Below are positions 24,214-32,079 of a stretch of 64,000 nucleotides of DNA, piece by piece. Source of the DNA: Streptomyces sp. S4.7 (lineage in GTDB: Bacteria > Actinomycetota > Actinomycetes > Streptomycetales > Streptomycetaceae); the NCBI RefSeq assembly GCF_010384365.1, contig NZ_CP048397.1, forward strand, positions 5,332,001 through 5,396,000. Reading direction: 5' to 3'. A program made the translations under genes and the position numbers. Position 1 is the first letter of the stretch, and every line of letters begins with the position of its first letter. The notes under the pieces were generated by a model, which saw nothing but the letters and a program-made list of their open reading frames with translations, did no database searches and had not been told where the DNA came from.

Positions 24214-25508
24214 CCCACATCATGATCGCGGGCGGTGGCATCGCCGGCCTCACCGCGGCCCTCTCCCTGCACGCCGCCGGTTTCGACCGGATCGCCGTCG
24301 TGGAGGCGGCCCGCGAGATCCAGCCGCTCGGCGCCGGGCTGAACATCATGCCCAACGCGGTACGCGAACTCGACGCGCTCGGGCTCCTCGGCAGTCTCGA
24401 CGAGTGCTCCGTACGCACCCGTGAACTGCGCTACTACCACCGCGGCGGCGGCCTGATCTCCCGTGAACCGCGCGGTCTGGCCGCCGGCTACCGGTGGCCG
24501 CAACTGTCCGTCCACCGCGGGGATCTGCAACGGGTGCTCGCCGACGCCGTACGGGAGCGGCTCGGCAGCGACGCGGTGGTCGCCGGGGTCCGGGTCGGCG
24601 GTCTGGAGACCTCGCCGGACGGCCGCGCGCGCGTCCTGCTCGCGCACCGCGACGGGCGGGGACGGGGCGGCGGTGCCTCCCTGGAGCCCGACGTGCTGAT
24701 CGGCGCCGACGGCATCCGCTCGGCGGTACGGGCCGCCCTGAACCCCGGCGAGGGCGAGCCACCGTGGAACGGCATGCTCGTCTGGCGAGGCGTCTCCCGC
24801 ATGCCCGCCGACCGCGTGGGCACGTTCATGTTCATCGCGGGCGACGACCGGCAGAAGGCCGTGGTCTACCCGATGACGCACCCGACCGGCCCCACCGAGG
24901 GGGACCGGTACGTCCTCGTCAACTGGGCGCTGGCGATGCCCGCGACGGAGATAGCCGACGCCCGGCGCGGCGACTGGAACCGGCCGGTGCCGGTCGCGAA
25001 GTTCGCCCACCACTACGCCGGCTGGGAGTTCGACGGCGTCGGCGTCCCCGAGATCCTGGCCGCCGCCGACCGCGCCTTCGAGTACCCGATGGTGGACCGC
25101 GAGCCCCTGGCGCGCTGGACCCACGGCCGTACGACCCTGATCGGCGACGCGGCCCACGCGATGTACCCGATCGGTTCGAACGGCGCCACGCAGTCGATCG
25201 TCGACGCGCGTGCGCTGGCACACGCGATGGCGACGCATCCGGACCGGGCCGAGGCGCTGACGGCGTACGAGACGCGGCGCCGCCCCGCCATGACCGCGTT
25301 GCAGCAGGCCAACCGGCGGCAGGGTCCGGAGGTTGTCATCAACCTGGCCCACGAGCGGGCCCCGGGCGGCTTCACCGACATCGCGGACGTGATCCCGGCG
25401 TCCGAACTGGCGGAGATAGCGGCGCGGTACGCGGCGACCGGCGCGTTCGACCCGGAGACGGTGAACGCGGGCTCCCCTTACGAGGTCCCCCAACCCGCGC
25501 GCGGTTGA
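24210..25508 (+). CDS. PhzS-like FAD-dependent monooxygenase
   Basis: 432-residue class A flavoprotein hydroxylase. FAD Rossmann motif IMIAGGGIAGLTAALSLHAAG (4-24), PLGAGLNIMPNAVREL, HRGDLQRVLADAV, DG motif DVLIGADGIRSAVRA, and GD motif TTLIGDAAHAMYPIGSNGATQSI. PLG.G.NI, RELRYYHRGG...EPRG and YPMVDREPL follow the phenazine hydroxylase PhzS pattern that I recall. It hydroxylates an aromatic substrate using NAD(P)H and O2. It overlaps the PrnB-like gene by ATGA, so the two probably act in sequence on one substrate. No phenazine genes are present. Confidence 0.85.
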   Translation: MTHIMIAGGGIAGLTAALSLHAAGFDRIAVVEAAREIQPLGAGLNIMPNAVRELDALGLLGSLDECSVRTRELRYYHRGGGLISREPRGLAAGYRWPQLSVHRGDLQRVLADAVRERLGSDAVVAGVRVGGLETSPDGRARVLLAHRDGRGRGGGASLEPDVLIGADGIRSAVRAALNPGEGEPPWNGMLVWRGVSRMPADRVGTFMFIAGDDRQKAVVYPMTHPTGPTEGDRYVLVNWALAMPATEIADARRGDWNRPVPVAKFAHHYAGWEFDGVGVPEILAAADRAFEYPMVDREPLARWTHGRTTLIGDAAHAMYPIGSNGATQSIVDARALAHAMATHPDRAEALTAYETRRRPAMTALQQANRRQGPEVVINLAHERAPGGFTDIADVIPASELAEIAARYAATGAFDPETVNAGSPYEVPQPARG

Positions 25509-25716
25509 CGACACGCGCCCCCGCCCCGCGCCGTCCCGCCCCGCCCGGCCCCACCGGGTGCCGTTCCCGCGTCCGACCCCGCGCAGTCGGCCCCCGGCGT
25601 GTGCGCTCGTGCGCCGTGGTTGTCGCGCGGGCCGGGGGACTACCGTCAGGGTGATGGCGGGGCGCACAGCGTGGTGCGGTCGGCCGGTCCGGACGTCCCC
25701 TGCGAAGGTGGAACAC

Positions 25717-28347
25717 GTGAAGGCAATCCGTCGATTCACCGTGCGCCCCGTCCTGCCCGAACCTCTGCGACCACTCAGCGGCCTCGCGCGCAATCTGCGC
25801 TGGTCCTGGCATCCCGAGACCTGTGAACTCTTCGAGTCCGTCGACCCCGACGGCTGGCGCGCCGCCGGGCGTGATCCGGTGCGGCTGCTCGGAGCCGTAT
25901 CCGCCACGCGACTGGCCGAGCTGGCCGGCGACGCGCCGTTCCTCGAACGGCTGGCCGGCGTCGCCGCCGGGCTCGACGACTATCTGCGCGGCGACCGCTG
26001 GTACCAGGAACAGAGCGGCCAAGGTGCCGAGCTGCCCGACGCCGTCGCCTACTTCTCGCCCGAATTCGGCGTCACCGCCGCCCTGCCCCAGTACTCCGGC
26101 GGTCTCGGCATCCTCGCCGGTGACCATCTCAAGGCCGCCAGCGACCTCGGCGTACCGCTCATCGGTGTCGGGCTGCTCTACCGCCACGGCTACTTCCGCC
26201 AGTCCCTGTCGCGCGACGGCTGGCAGCAGGAGCACTATCCCGTCCTCGATCCGAACGAGCTGCCGCTCAGCCTCCTCAGGGAGGACGACGGCAGGCCCAG
26301 CCGTGTCGCGCTCTCACTGCCCGGCGGCCGGTCGCTGCACGCGTGCGTCTGGCAGGCGCGCGTCGGCCGGGTCCCGCTCCTGCTGCTCGACTCGGACATA
26401 GAGGACAACGGGCCGACGGAGCGGGAGGTGACCGACCGTCTCTACGGCGGCGGCAGCGAGCACCGGCTGCTCCAGGAGATGCTGCTCGGCATCGGCGGCG
26501 TCCGCGCCGTCCGCGCGTACTGCCGGATCTCCGGCCATCCCGAGCCCGAGGTCTTCCACACGAACGAGGGCCACGCCGGCTTCCAGGGCCTGGAGCGGAT
26601 CCGTGAACTCAAGCACACGGGGCTCGGGTTCGACACCGCGCTGGAGGCCGTCCGGGGCGGCACCGTGTTCACCACACACACGCCCGTGCCCGCCGGCATC
26701 GACCGCTTCGACCGCGAACTGGTGGCGCGCCACTTCGGTGACGACGGCGAACTGCCCGGGGTCGCCACCGATCAGGTGCTGCGCCTCGGCGGGGAGACCT
26801 TCCCCGGCGGCGACCCGAACCTGTTCAACATGGCCGCCATGGGCCTGCGGCTCGCCCAGCGCGCCAACGGCGTCTCCACGCTGCACGGCGCCGTCAGCCG
26901 GCAGATGTTCGCCGGCCTCTGGCCGGGCTTCGACCCCCAGGACGTACCGATCACCTCGGTGACCAACGGCGTGCACGCGCCGACGTGGGTCGCGCCGGAG
27001 ATCGCCCGGCTCGGCCGGGGGACGGCCGGTGTGGCCGACACTCCGGAAGCCGACATCTGGGCCGTGCGGCGCACCCTGCGTGAGCGGCTGGTGTACGAGG
27101 TGCGCGACAGGCTGCGCGCCTCCTGGCACCAGCGGGGCGCGGCGGACGCCGAACTGGGCTGGATCGACGGGGTCCTCGACCCCGACATCCTGACCATCGG
27201 CTTCGCCCGCCGGGTCCCCTCGTACAAGCGCCTCACCCTGATGCTGCGCGACCGCGACCGGCTGACGGAGCTGCTGCTCCATCCCGAGCGGCCGATCCAG
27301 ATCGTCGTCGCGGGCAAGGCGCACCCGGCGGACGACGGCGGCAAGCGGCTCGTGCAGGAGCTGGTGAAGTTCGCCGACGACCCGCGCGTGCGCCACCGCA
27401 TCGTCTTCCTGCCCGACTACGGGATGGCGATGGCGCGCAATCTCTACCCGGGCTGCGACGTCTGGCTGAACAATCCCCTCCGTCCGCTGGAGGCGTGCGG
27501 CACGAGCGGGATGAAGGCCGCGCTCAACGGCTGTCTCAACCTGTCGGTGCTGGACGGCTGGTGGGACGAATGGTTCGAGCCGGACTTCGGCTGGGCCATC
27601 CCGACGGCCGACGGTTCGTCCGACGAGGACCGGCGCGACGCGCTGGAGGCGAACGCCCTCTACGCACTGATCGAGGACCAGGTCGCGCCCCGCTTCTACG
27701 ACCGTACGGAGACGGGAGCGGGCGCGGGGGCCGGGGCCGTGGCGGGTAAGGGCGCGGACAACGGCGACGCGCTCCCAGGACGCTGGATCGAGATGGTCCG
27801 GCGCACCATGACCACACTCGGCCCGAAGGTGCTGGCCGACCGCATGGTGCGCGAGTACGTGGAGCGGCTGTACGCGCCCGCCGCCCATGCCCACCGCGCG
27901 CTGGACCCCGCCGCGGCGGGGGAGCTGGCCGACTGGAAGAGCCAGGTCAGGGCCGCCTGGCCGGGCGTTGCCGTCGACCATGTGGAGGCCGTCTCGGCCA
28001 CCACGGCGGGCGGCAGCGCGGAGCTGGGCTCTACCCTCGCGCTGAAGGTGCGGGTCGCCCTCGGTCAACTCCGCCCCGACGACGTGGAGGTGCAGGCCGT
28101 GGCGGGCCGGGTGGGCGCCGACGACACGATCGCCGACGCGCAGGTCTTCCCGCTGAAACCGGCGGGCGGGCCCGATCAGGCGGGCCGCTGGGTGTACGAG
28201 GGCCCGCTGGCCCTGGACCGTACGGGGCCCTTCGGCTACACCGTCCGTGTCCTGCCCACGCATCCGATGCTCGCCGCCGCCGATCTGGGTCTGGTCGCGC
28301 TGCCGACCGAGGCGACGGGGGAGGGCGCGGGCTTACTGATGCGCTGA
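25717..28347 (+). CDS. glgP: Alpha-glucan (glycogen/maltodextrin) phosphorylase
   Basis: 876-residue GT35 enzyme releasing glucose-1-phosphate from alpha-1,4-glucan. N-terminal phosphorylase-like domain (LARNLRWSWHPETCELFE; YFSPEFGVTAALPQYSGGLGILAGDHLKAASDLG), HTNEGHAGF, FTTHTPVPAGIDRF, and the PLP loop EACGTSGMKAALNGCLNL with Lys600. GTG 25717 is preceded by AAGGTGG. It is of the GlgP/MalP type whose length is about 850 aa. A Gly/Ala-rich insertion (about 669-680) interrupts the C-terminal part. Opposes GlgE/GlgB by degrading glucan; in the S. coelicolor order I remember it directly neighbours glgE, whereas here about 8 kb intervene. Confidence 0.95.
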   Translation: MKAIRRFTVRPVLPEPLRPLSGLARNLRWSWHPETCELFESVDPDGWRAAGRDPVRLLGAVSATRLAELAGDAPFLERLAGVAAGLDDYLRGDRWYQEQSGQGAELPDAVAYFSPEFGVTAALPQYSGGLGILAGDHLKAASDLGVPLIGVGLLYRHGYFRQSLSRDGWQQEHYPVLDPNELPLSLLREDDGRPSRVALSLPGGRSLHACVWQARVGRVPLLLLDSDIEDNGPTEREVTDRLYGGGSEHRLLQEMLLGIGGVRAVRAYCRISGHPEPEVFHTNEGHAGFQGLERIRELKHTGLGFDTALEAVRGGTVFTTHTPVPAGIDRFDRELVARHFGDDGELPGVATDQVLRLGGETFPGGDPNLFNMAAMGLRLAQRANGVSTLHGAVSRQMFAGLWPGFDPQDVPITSVTNGVHAPTWVAPEIARLGRGTAGVADTPEADIWAVRRTLRERLVYEVRDRLRASWHQRGAADAELGWIDGVLDPDILTIGFARRVPSYKRLTLMLRDRDRLTELLLHPERPIQIVVAGKAHPADDGGKRLVQELVKFADDPRVRHRIVFLPDYGMAMARNLYPGCDVWLNNPLRPLEACGTSGMKAALNGCLNLSVLDGWWDEWFEPDFGWAIPTADGSSDEDRRDALEANALYALIEDQVAPRFYDRTETGAGAGAGAVAGKGADNGDALPGRWIEMVRRTMTTLGPKVLADRMVREYVERLYAPAAHAHRALDPAAAGELADWKSQVRAAWPGVAVDHVEAVSATTAGGSAELGSTLALKVRVALGQLRPDDVEVQAVAGRVGADDTIADAQVFPLKPAGGPDQAGRWVYEGPLALDRTGPFGYTVRVLPTHPMLAAADLGLVALPTEATGEGAGLLMR

Positions 28348-28361
28348 GAACGGCGGTTGCG

Positions 28362-28390
28362 GGGCCCGGTGGACACTGTCCGCCGGGCCC
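28362..28390 (+). terminator. Terminator of glgP
   Basis: GGGCCCGG and CCGGGCCC arms (8 bp), with an inner GGACA/TGTCC pairing, 14 bp after the glgP stop. Confidence 0.7.
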
Positions 28391-28476
28391 TTCCGGCTCT
28401 CTGCCCCGGTCCGGGGCCGCCGAGTCCCGCCCCGGACTCGCATCCCGCCGCGTCGGATCCGCCCCGTCGAAGTCCA

Positions 28477-28568
28477 TTGGTCCAGACCTTGACGTGTTCA
28501 TGTGATGGCCTTAAATTCCTCACTCACATACGGATTCACAACTCCGCTCATCGTTCATGTGAGTGAAC
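28477..28568 (+). promoter_or_regulatory. Promoter with dre-like site and GTTCATGTGA repeats
   Basis: TTGACG (28489-28494) and TAAATT (28512-28517) are 17 bp apart, a good housekeeping promoter. Directly upstream TTGGTCCAGACCTT (28477-28490) resembles the DasR element TGGTCTAGACCA. GTTCATGTGA occurs at 28496-28505 (inside the spacer) and at 28553-28562, the latter within the dyad GTTCA-N6-TGAAC (28553-28568); an inverted ACTCACAT lies between (28522-28529). The layout suggests repression by one or two regulators. Confidence 0.55.
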
Positions 28569-28634
28569 TAAAACTTGATGAACGGCTCGCATGCGCAACG
28601 GAGTTGAGGAGCACCCCCCAACCGGAAGGCACCC

Positions 28635-29876
28635 ATGCGTCCCGGAGTCATCCCCAGAGTCCTCGGTCTGTCCGCCGCACTGGCCGGCCTGCTCGGCGCG
28701 GTCTTCATGGCCCCCGCCTCGGCCGGCGACCGGGCGGCGGACCGGCCGACCGAGGTCCGTCGGACCCTCCCGGCGGAGGCCGTCGCGGCCCCGGCCAACT
28801 TCACCCACCCCGGTGTCGGCGTCAGCCGCCCCCAACTCGACTTCGTACGCGGCAAGGTGCAGGCCGGCGCCCAGCCGTGGAAGGCCGCGTACGACCAGAT
28901 GGTGGGGAGCAAGTACGCCTCCCTGTCACGCGTGCCCAAGCCCCGCGCGGTCGTGGAGTGCGGCTCGTACTCCAACCCCAACAACGGCTGCACCGACGAG
29001 CGCGAGGACGCGATCGCCGCGTACACCACCGCGCTCGCCTGGTACATCAACCGCGACGACCGTTACGCCAGGAAGTCCATCGAGCTGATGGACGCCTGGT
29101 CCAACACGATCCGCGACCACACCGACAGCAACGCGCCGCTCCAGACCGCGTGGGCCGGATCGTCGTGGCCCAAGGCCGCCGAGATCATCAAGCACACCTA
29201 CACGAGCTGGCCCAACTCCGGCCGCTTCGCCACGATGCTGCGCGATGTGTACCTGCCGGAGATCATCAACGGCTCGGGCTCCAACGGCAACTGGGAGCTG
29301 AGCATGAACGAGGCCGCGATCGGCATCGCGGTCCATCTGGAGGACCGCGGCGCCTACGACAAGACGGTCGGCATCTTCCGCAACCGTGTCCCCGCGTTCA
29401 TCTACCTGCCCTCCGACGGGGCCCTGCCCCGGACGGTGCCCGGCAGCGGTCTCGACACCCGCGACGAGATCGTCCGCTACTGGCACAACCAGTCCACCTT
29501 CATGCAGGGACTCGCGCAGGAGACCTGCCGCGATCTGACCCACACCGGCTACGGCCTCTCCGCCATCTCGCACGTCGCGGAGACCAGCCGCATCCAGGGC
29601 CAGGACCTCTACCCGGAGGTGGGGGACCGGCTGCGGCACGCGTTCGGGCTGCACACCAAGTACCAGAACGGCGAACCCGTCCCCGGCAACCTCTGCGGCG
29701 GCAGCCTGAAGGACAACCTCGGGCCGATCAGCGAGGTCGCCTTCAACGCGCTGGGCAACCGGCTGGGCAACGCCATGTCGAACACGCAGCAGTACACCGA
29801 GCGGATGCGCCCGCAGGGCACGAACAACCTGTTCGTCGCCTGGGAGACGCTGACGCACGCGAACAACCCCGCGTGA
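28635..29876 (+). CDS. Secreted alginate lyase-family protein
   Basis: 413 residues with a Sec signal peptide (about 1-30: MRPGVIPRVLGLSAALAGLLGAVFMAPASAGD). The mature part is an (alpha/alpha) toroid-like domain: HPGVGVSRPQLDFVRGKVQAGAQPW, AAYTTALAWYINRDDRYARKSIELMDAW, SSWPKAAEIIKHTY, NGNWELSMNEAAIGIAVHLEDR, FHWHNQ-like RYWHNQSTFMQGLAQETCRDLTHTGYGL. These match the alginate-lyase (PL5-like) domain found in many actinobacterial secreted proteins. Catalytic specificity cannot be assigned; related domains act on uronate polymers. GGAAGG precedes ATG 28635. Expression should be induced through the repressor-type sites at 28477-28568. Confidence 0.8.
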   Translation: MRPGVIPRVLGLSAALAGLLGAVFMAPASAGDRAADRPTEVRRTLPAEAVAAPANFTHPGVGVSRPQLDFVRGKVQAGAQPWKAAYDQMVGSKYASLSRVPKPRAVVECGSYSNPNNGCTDEREDAIAAYTTALAWYINRDDRYARKSIELMDAWSNTIRDHTDSNAPLQTAWAGSSWPKAAEIIKHTYTSWPNSGRFATMLRDVYLPEIINGSGSNGNWELSMNEAAIGIAVHLEDRGAYDKTVGIFRNRVPAFIYLPSDGALPRTVPGSGLDTRDEIVRYWHNQSTFMQGLAQETCRDLTHTGYGLSAISHVAETSRIQGQDLYPEVGDRLRHAFGLHTKYQNGEPVPGNLCGGSLKDNLGPISEVAFNALGNRLGNAMSNTQQYTERMRPQGTNNLFVAWETLTHANNPA

Positions 29877-29891
29877 ACCCGTGACGCCCGG

Positions 29892-29920
29892 TGGGACCCT
29901 GACGGACCGTCAGGGTCCCA
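29892..29920. terminator. Bidirectional terminator
   Basis: TGGGACCCTGACGG and CCGTCAGGGTCCCA are perfect 14-bp arms with almost no loop, between convergent genes ending at 29876 and 29910; it overlaps the last codons of the leftward gene. Confidence 0.75.
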
Positions 29921-31475
29921 TCACCCATTTCCCGCTCTCGTAGTCGTGCCCGTACAGGCCGTCCGAGGCCGACGCGCTCGTACGGAACGGCTTGCCGCCC
30001 TCGTCGATGCGCGCGATGCCCGTACGGTCCCCGGCCGACCAGCGCAGCTCGACGAACCAGTCGCAGTCGCAGCCGCTGGTGCTCGCCTCGATCCTCAGGA
30101 CGAGCGGTTCGCTCGCCGTCACCTGGTACGGAAGTTTGGGCGCCGGCAGCGGCCCCTGTTCGCTCCCGCCGTCCACGGGACGCACGACGGGCCGTGACTT
30201 GTCCAGGTCGACGGCGAACACGGCGGGGGTGATCGAGCCGCCGCAGCCGCTGCTCATGTCGTACGCGTTCCAGTCCAGCGGCGCCCGCCGCCCGACCACC
30301 CGGACGAACACCTCCTGGATGACGACGGGTCCCGCGCCCGCCGCGGCGCGCACCGTGGACTGGGTGATCGACGAGTTGCCGTGCACCGCGCCGAGGGCGG
30401 TCGCCCACTGGCGCGCGTCCTGGGAGTTGGGCGGCGGCGGTACGGCGGAGGGGGCCCGGTCGATCAGATACGTATGGCCGCAGTCCAGCTGCCACTTGTG
30501 GCTGTCCGCGCTCCACACCAGCGGCTTCGTGCCGCCCTTCCCGGCGTCCGGCTTCCTGCCCTCCGCCGAGGTGCCACCGTCGCCTTCGTTGCGGCCCCCG
30601 GCCTCGCCGACGTCCGAGGACCCGGACGGCGACGCCTTCGGACCGCCGCCGGACTTCGACGGGCTCGCCCCGGCCGACGGGGCGCTCGACCGGGCGGACG
30701 GTGCCAGCGGATCCACCGGCCCGTCCGGCCCGGGATCGGAGAGACGCGGGGCGCTCTCGTCCCGCCGGGAGTCGGCGCCGCCGAGGTCGGCCGCGACGAC
30801 GACGGTGCCGGCGAGGACGGCGACGACCGCGAGCGCGGCGCCGACGACCTGACGGCGCCGCAGCCGTGAGGCGCGGAAGCGCGACATGGGCGGGGTCGTG
30901 GCGGCGGGCGGCGGCGGATCGATCTCGTCGACGGAGTCGGAGTCGGGGTCGGAGCCGGAGTCGGGTGCGGTGCCGGGTGCGGGGGTCGCTTCGGTGCCGG
31001 TGCCGGTGCCGGTGCCGGGAGCAGGTCCGGGATCGACGGCGCCGGCTACCGGCTCCGGTCGAGTCTCGGGCTTCGGCTCCGGTTCGCGTACGGGCTCCGG
31101 CTCGCCCGCCGGCGGCTGTTCGGCGACCGCGGGCGCGACCACGACCGTGGCCCCGGTCTCGTCCTCCCGGTCCTCCCCGGTGCCGCCGTCGCTCTCGTTC
31201 TCCCCGTCCTCCGTACGCGCCGAGTGCGCCCGCAGCCAGAGACGGTGCAGCTCCACACGCTCGGCCGACGTCGCGCCGACCACCCTGGCCAGCCGCTCGA
31301 CGGGTGCGTAGTCCACGGGCAGCGCGTGTCCGTGGCAGTAGCGGTGCAGGGTCGAGGCACCCAGGTGCAGTTGGGTGGCGAGCGATCCGTAACTGCGGTC
31401 GGTTCTCTCCTTCAGCGCGCGCAGACGCCGCGCGAATTCGGCGGTCTCCGCCGGGATCTTCTCCGACCTGCCCAT
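29910..31475 (-). CDS. Membrane-anchored HTH (XRE-type) sensor protein
   Basis: 521 residues. N-terminal helix-turn-helix (about 1-80: FARRLRALKERTDRSYGSLATQLHLGASTLHRYCHGHALP), a long acidic Pro/Glu/Gly/Thr-rich linker (about 88-200), one membrane span (about 211-236, VVGAALAVVAVLAGTVVVAADLG), and an extracytoplasmic domain (from about 325: LDCGHTYLIDRAPSAVPPPPN, DWNAYDMSSGCGGSITPAVF, STSGCDCDWFVELRWSAGD) with conserved Cys residues. This architecture is common and lineage-specific in Streptomyces; it could relay an envelope signal straight to DNA or recruit a partner. No ligand is known. Start ATG 31475 is preceded by GGACGGGGA. Confidence 0.75.
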   Translation of the reverse strand: MGRSEKIPAETAEFARRLRALKERTDRSYGSLATQLHLGASTLHRYCHGHALPVDYAPVERLARVVGATSAERVELHRLWLRAHSARTEDGENESDGGTGEDREDETGATVVVAPAVAEQPPAGEPEPVREPEPKPETRPEPVAGAVDPGPAPGTGTGTGTEATPAPGTAPDSGSDPDSDSVDEIDPPPPAATTPPMSRFRASRLRRRQVVGAALAVVAVLAGTVVVAADLGGADSRRDESAPRLSDPGPDGPVDPLAPSARSSAPSAGASPSKSGGGPKASPSGSSDVGEAGGRNEGDGGTSAEGRKPDAGKGGTKPLVWSADSHKWQLDCGHTYLIDRAPSAVPPPPNSQDARQWATALGAVHGNSSITQSTVRAAAGAGPVVIQEVFVRVVGRRAPLDWNAYDMSSGCGGSITPAVFAVDLDKSRPVVRPVDGGSEQGPLPAPKLPYQVTASEPLVLRIEASTSGCDCDWFVELRWSAGDRTGIARIDEGGKPFRTSASASDGLYGHDYESGKWVMGP

Positions 31476-31943
31476 TAAGCGTCCCCGTCCCGCCCGTCAC
31501 GCAATTCCGCGCTCGTTCCAGGCACTTGTCATTCCCCCAGGCCAGGGTACGCGCAGGCGTTCCACGCGTTCCGCACTTCCCTCGGGTTGTTGCGGTCGGA
31601 TCGATCACCGGCCAGTCTGAGATCACCGGCCGGGACGACACGCCCCGGCCGCGGTTCACCAGAAGACCACCACCACGGCGGTGGGCGGCTCCGCGAGGAG
31701 CGCACGCCGGGTGGAGGGCGCGGGCGACGGGGGAAACGGCCCGACGGGCCCGGCGGATCGGTGGCAGTGAGGGAGCGGGGGGAGCCGTCGCGGCTTGGTC
31801 GGCGGCGGTCGGTCTCCTCACTGTCCGCGACGACCACGATCCGCCGGCCCGCGAGCCGGTCGTCTGTGACACGCAGCCGGCGGACGGACAACGTGACGCG
31901 CTCCTTGACCGGGAGCGCACGGGGGGAAGTCCGCGCCGGCCGG
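31476..31943. other. Intergenic region upstream of the HTH sensor gene
   Basis: About 470 bp with long frames on both strands but no convincing binding site, start or recognisable protein; I treat these as GC-driven. Its left end should hold the promoter of the HTH gene. A small RNA is possible but no specific evidence is visible beyond the hairpins to its right. Confidence 0.35.
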
Positions 31944-31990
31944 TTCCCGGCCCACCCCTTCGGGCGCGCCTTCGAAGGGGTGGCCGGGAA
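31944..31990 (-). terminator. Long hairpin, second terminator after the metalloprotease
   Basis: Arms 31944-31962 and 31973-31990 (right arm CGAAGGGGTGGCCGGGAA) pair over 18 bp with one bulged C and a 10-nt loop. It is the second of two strong hairpins downstream of the leftward M4 protease gene. Confidence 0.55.
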
Positions 31991-32023
31991 TTCGCCCACC
32001 GACACCGAACACCGAGAACGGAA

Positions 32024-32050
32024 CCGCCCGGGTCCCCAGGACCCGGGCGG
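32024..32050 (-). terminator. Terminator after the metalloprotease
   Basis: CCGCCCGGGTCC and GGACCCGGGCGG are perfect 12-bp arms with a 3-nt loop, 30 bp past the stop of the M4 gene. Confidence 0.75.
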
Positions 32051-32079
32051 CTCTCGTCTCAACTCACGGCCTCAGCCGC

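Noticed and set aside
22912..25508. Pyrrolnitrin or phenazine biosynthesis cluster
   Set aside because: Only PrnB-like and PhzS-like genes occur; no PrnA halogenase, PrnC, PrnD, or core phz genes are in the window.
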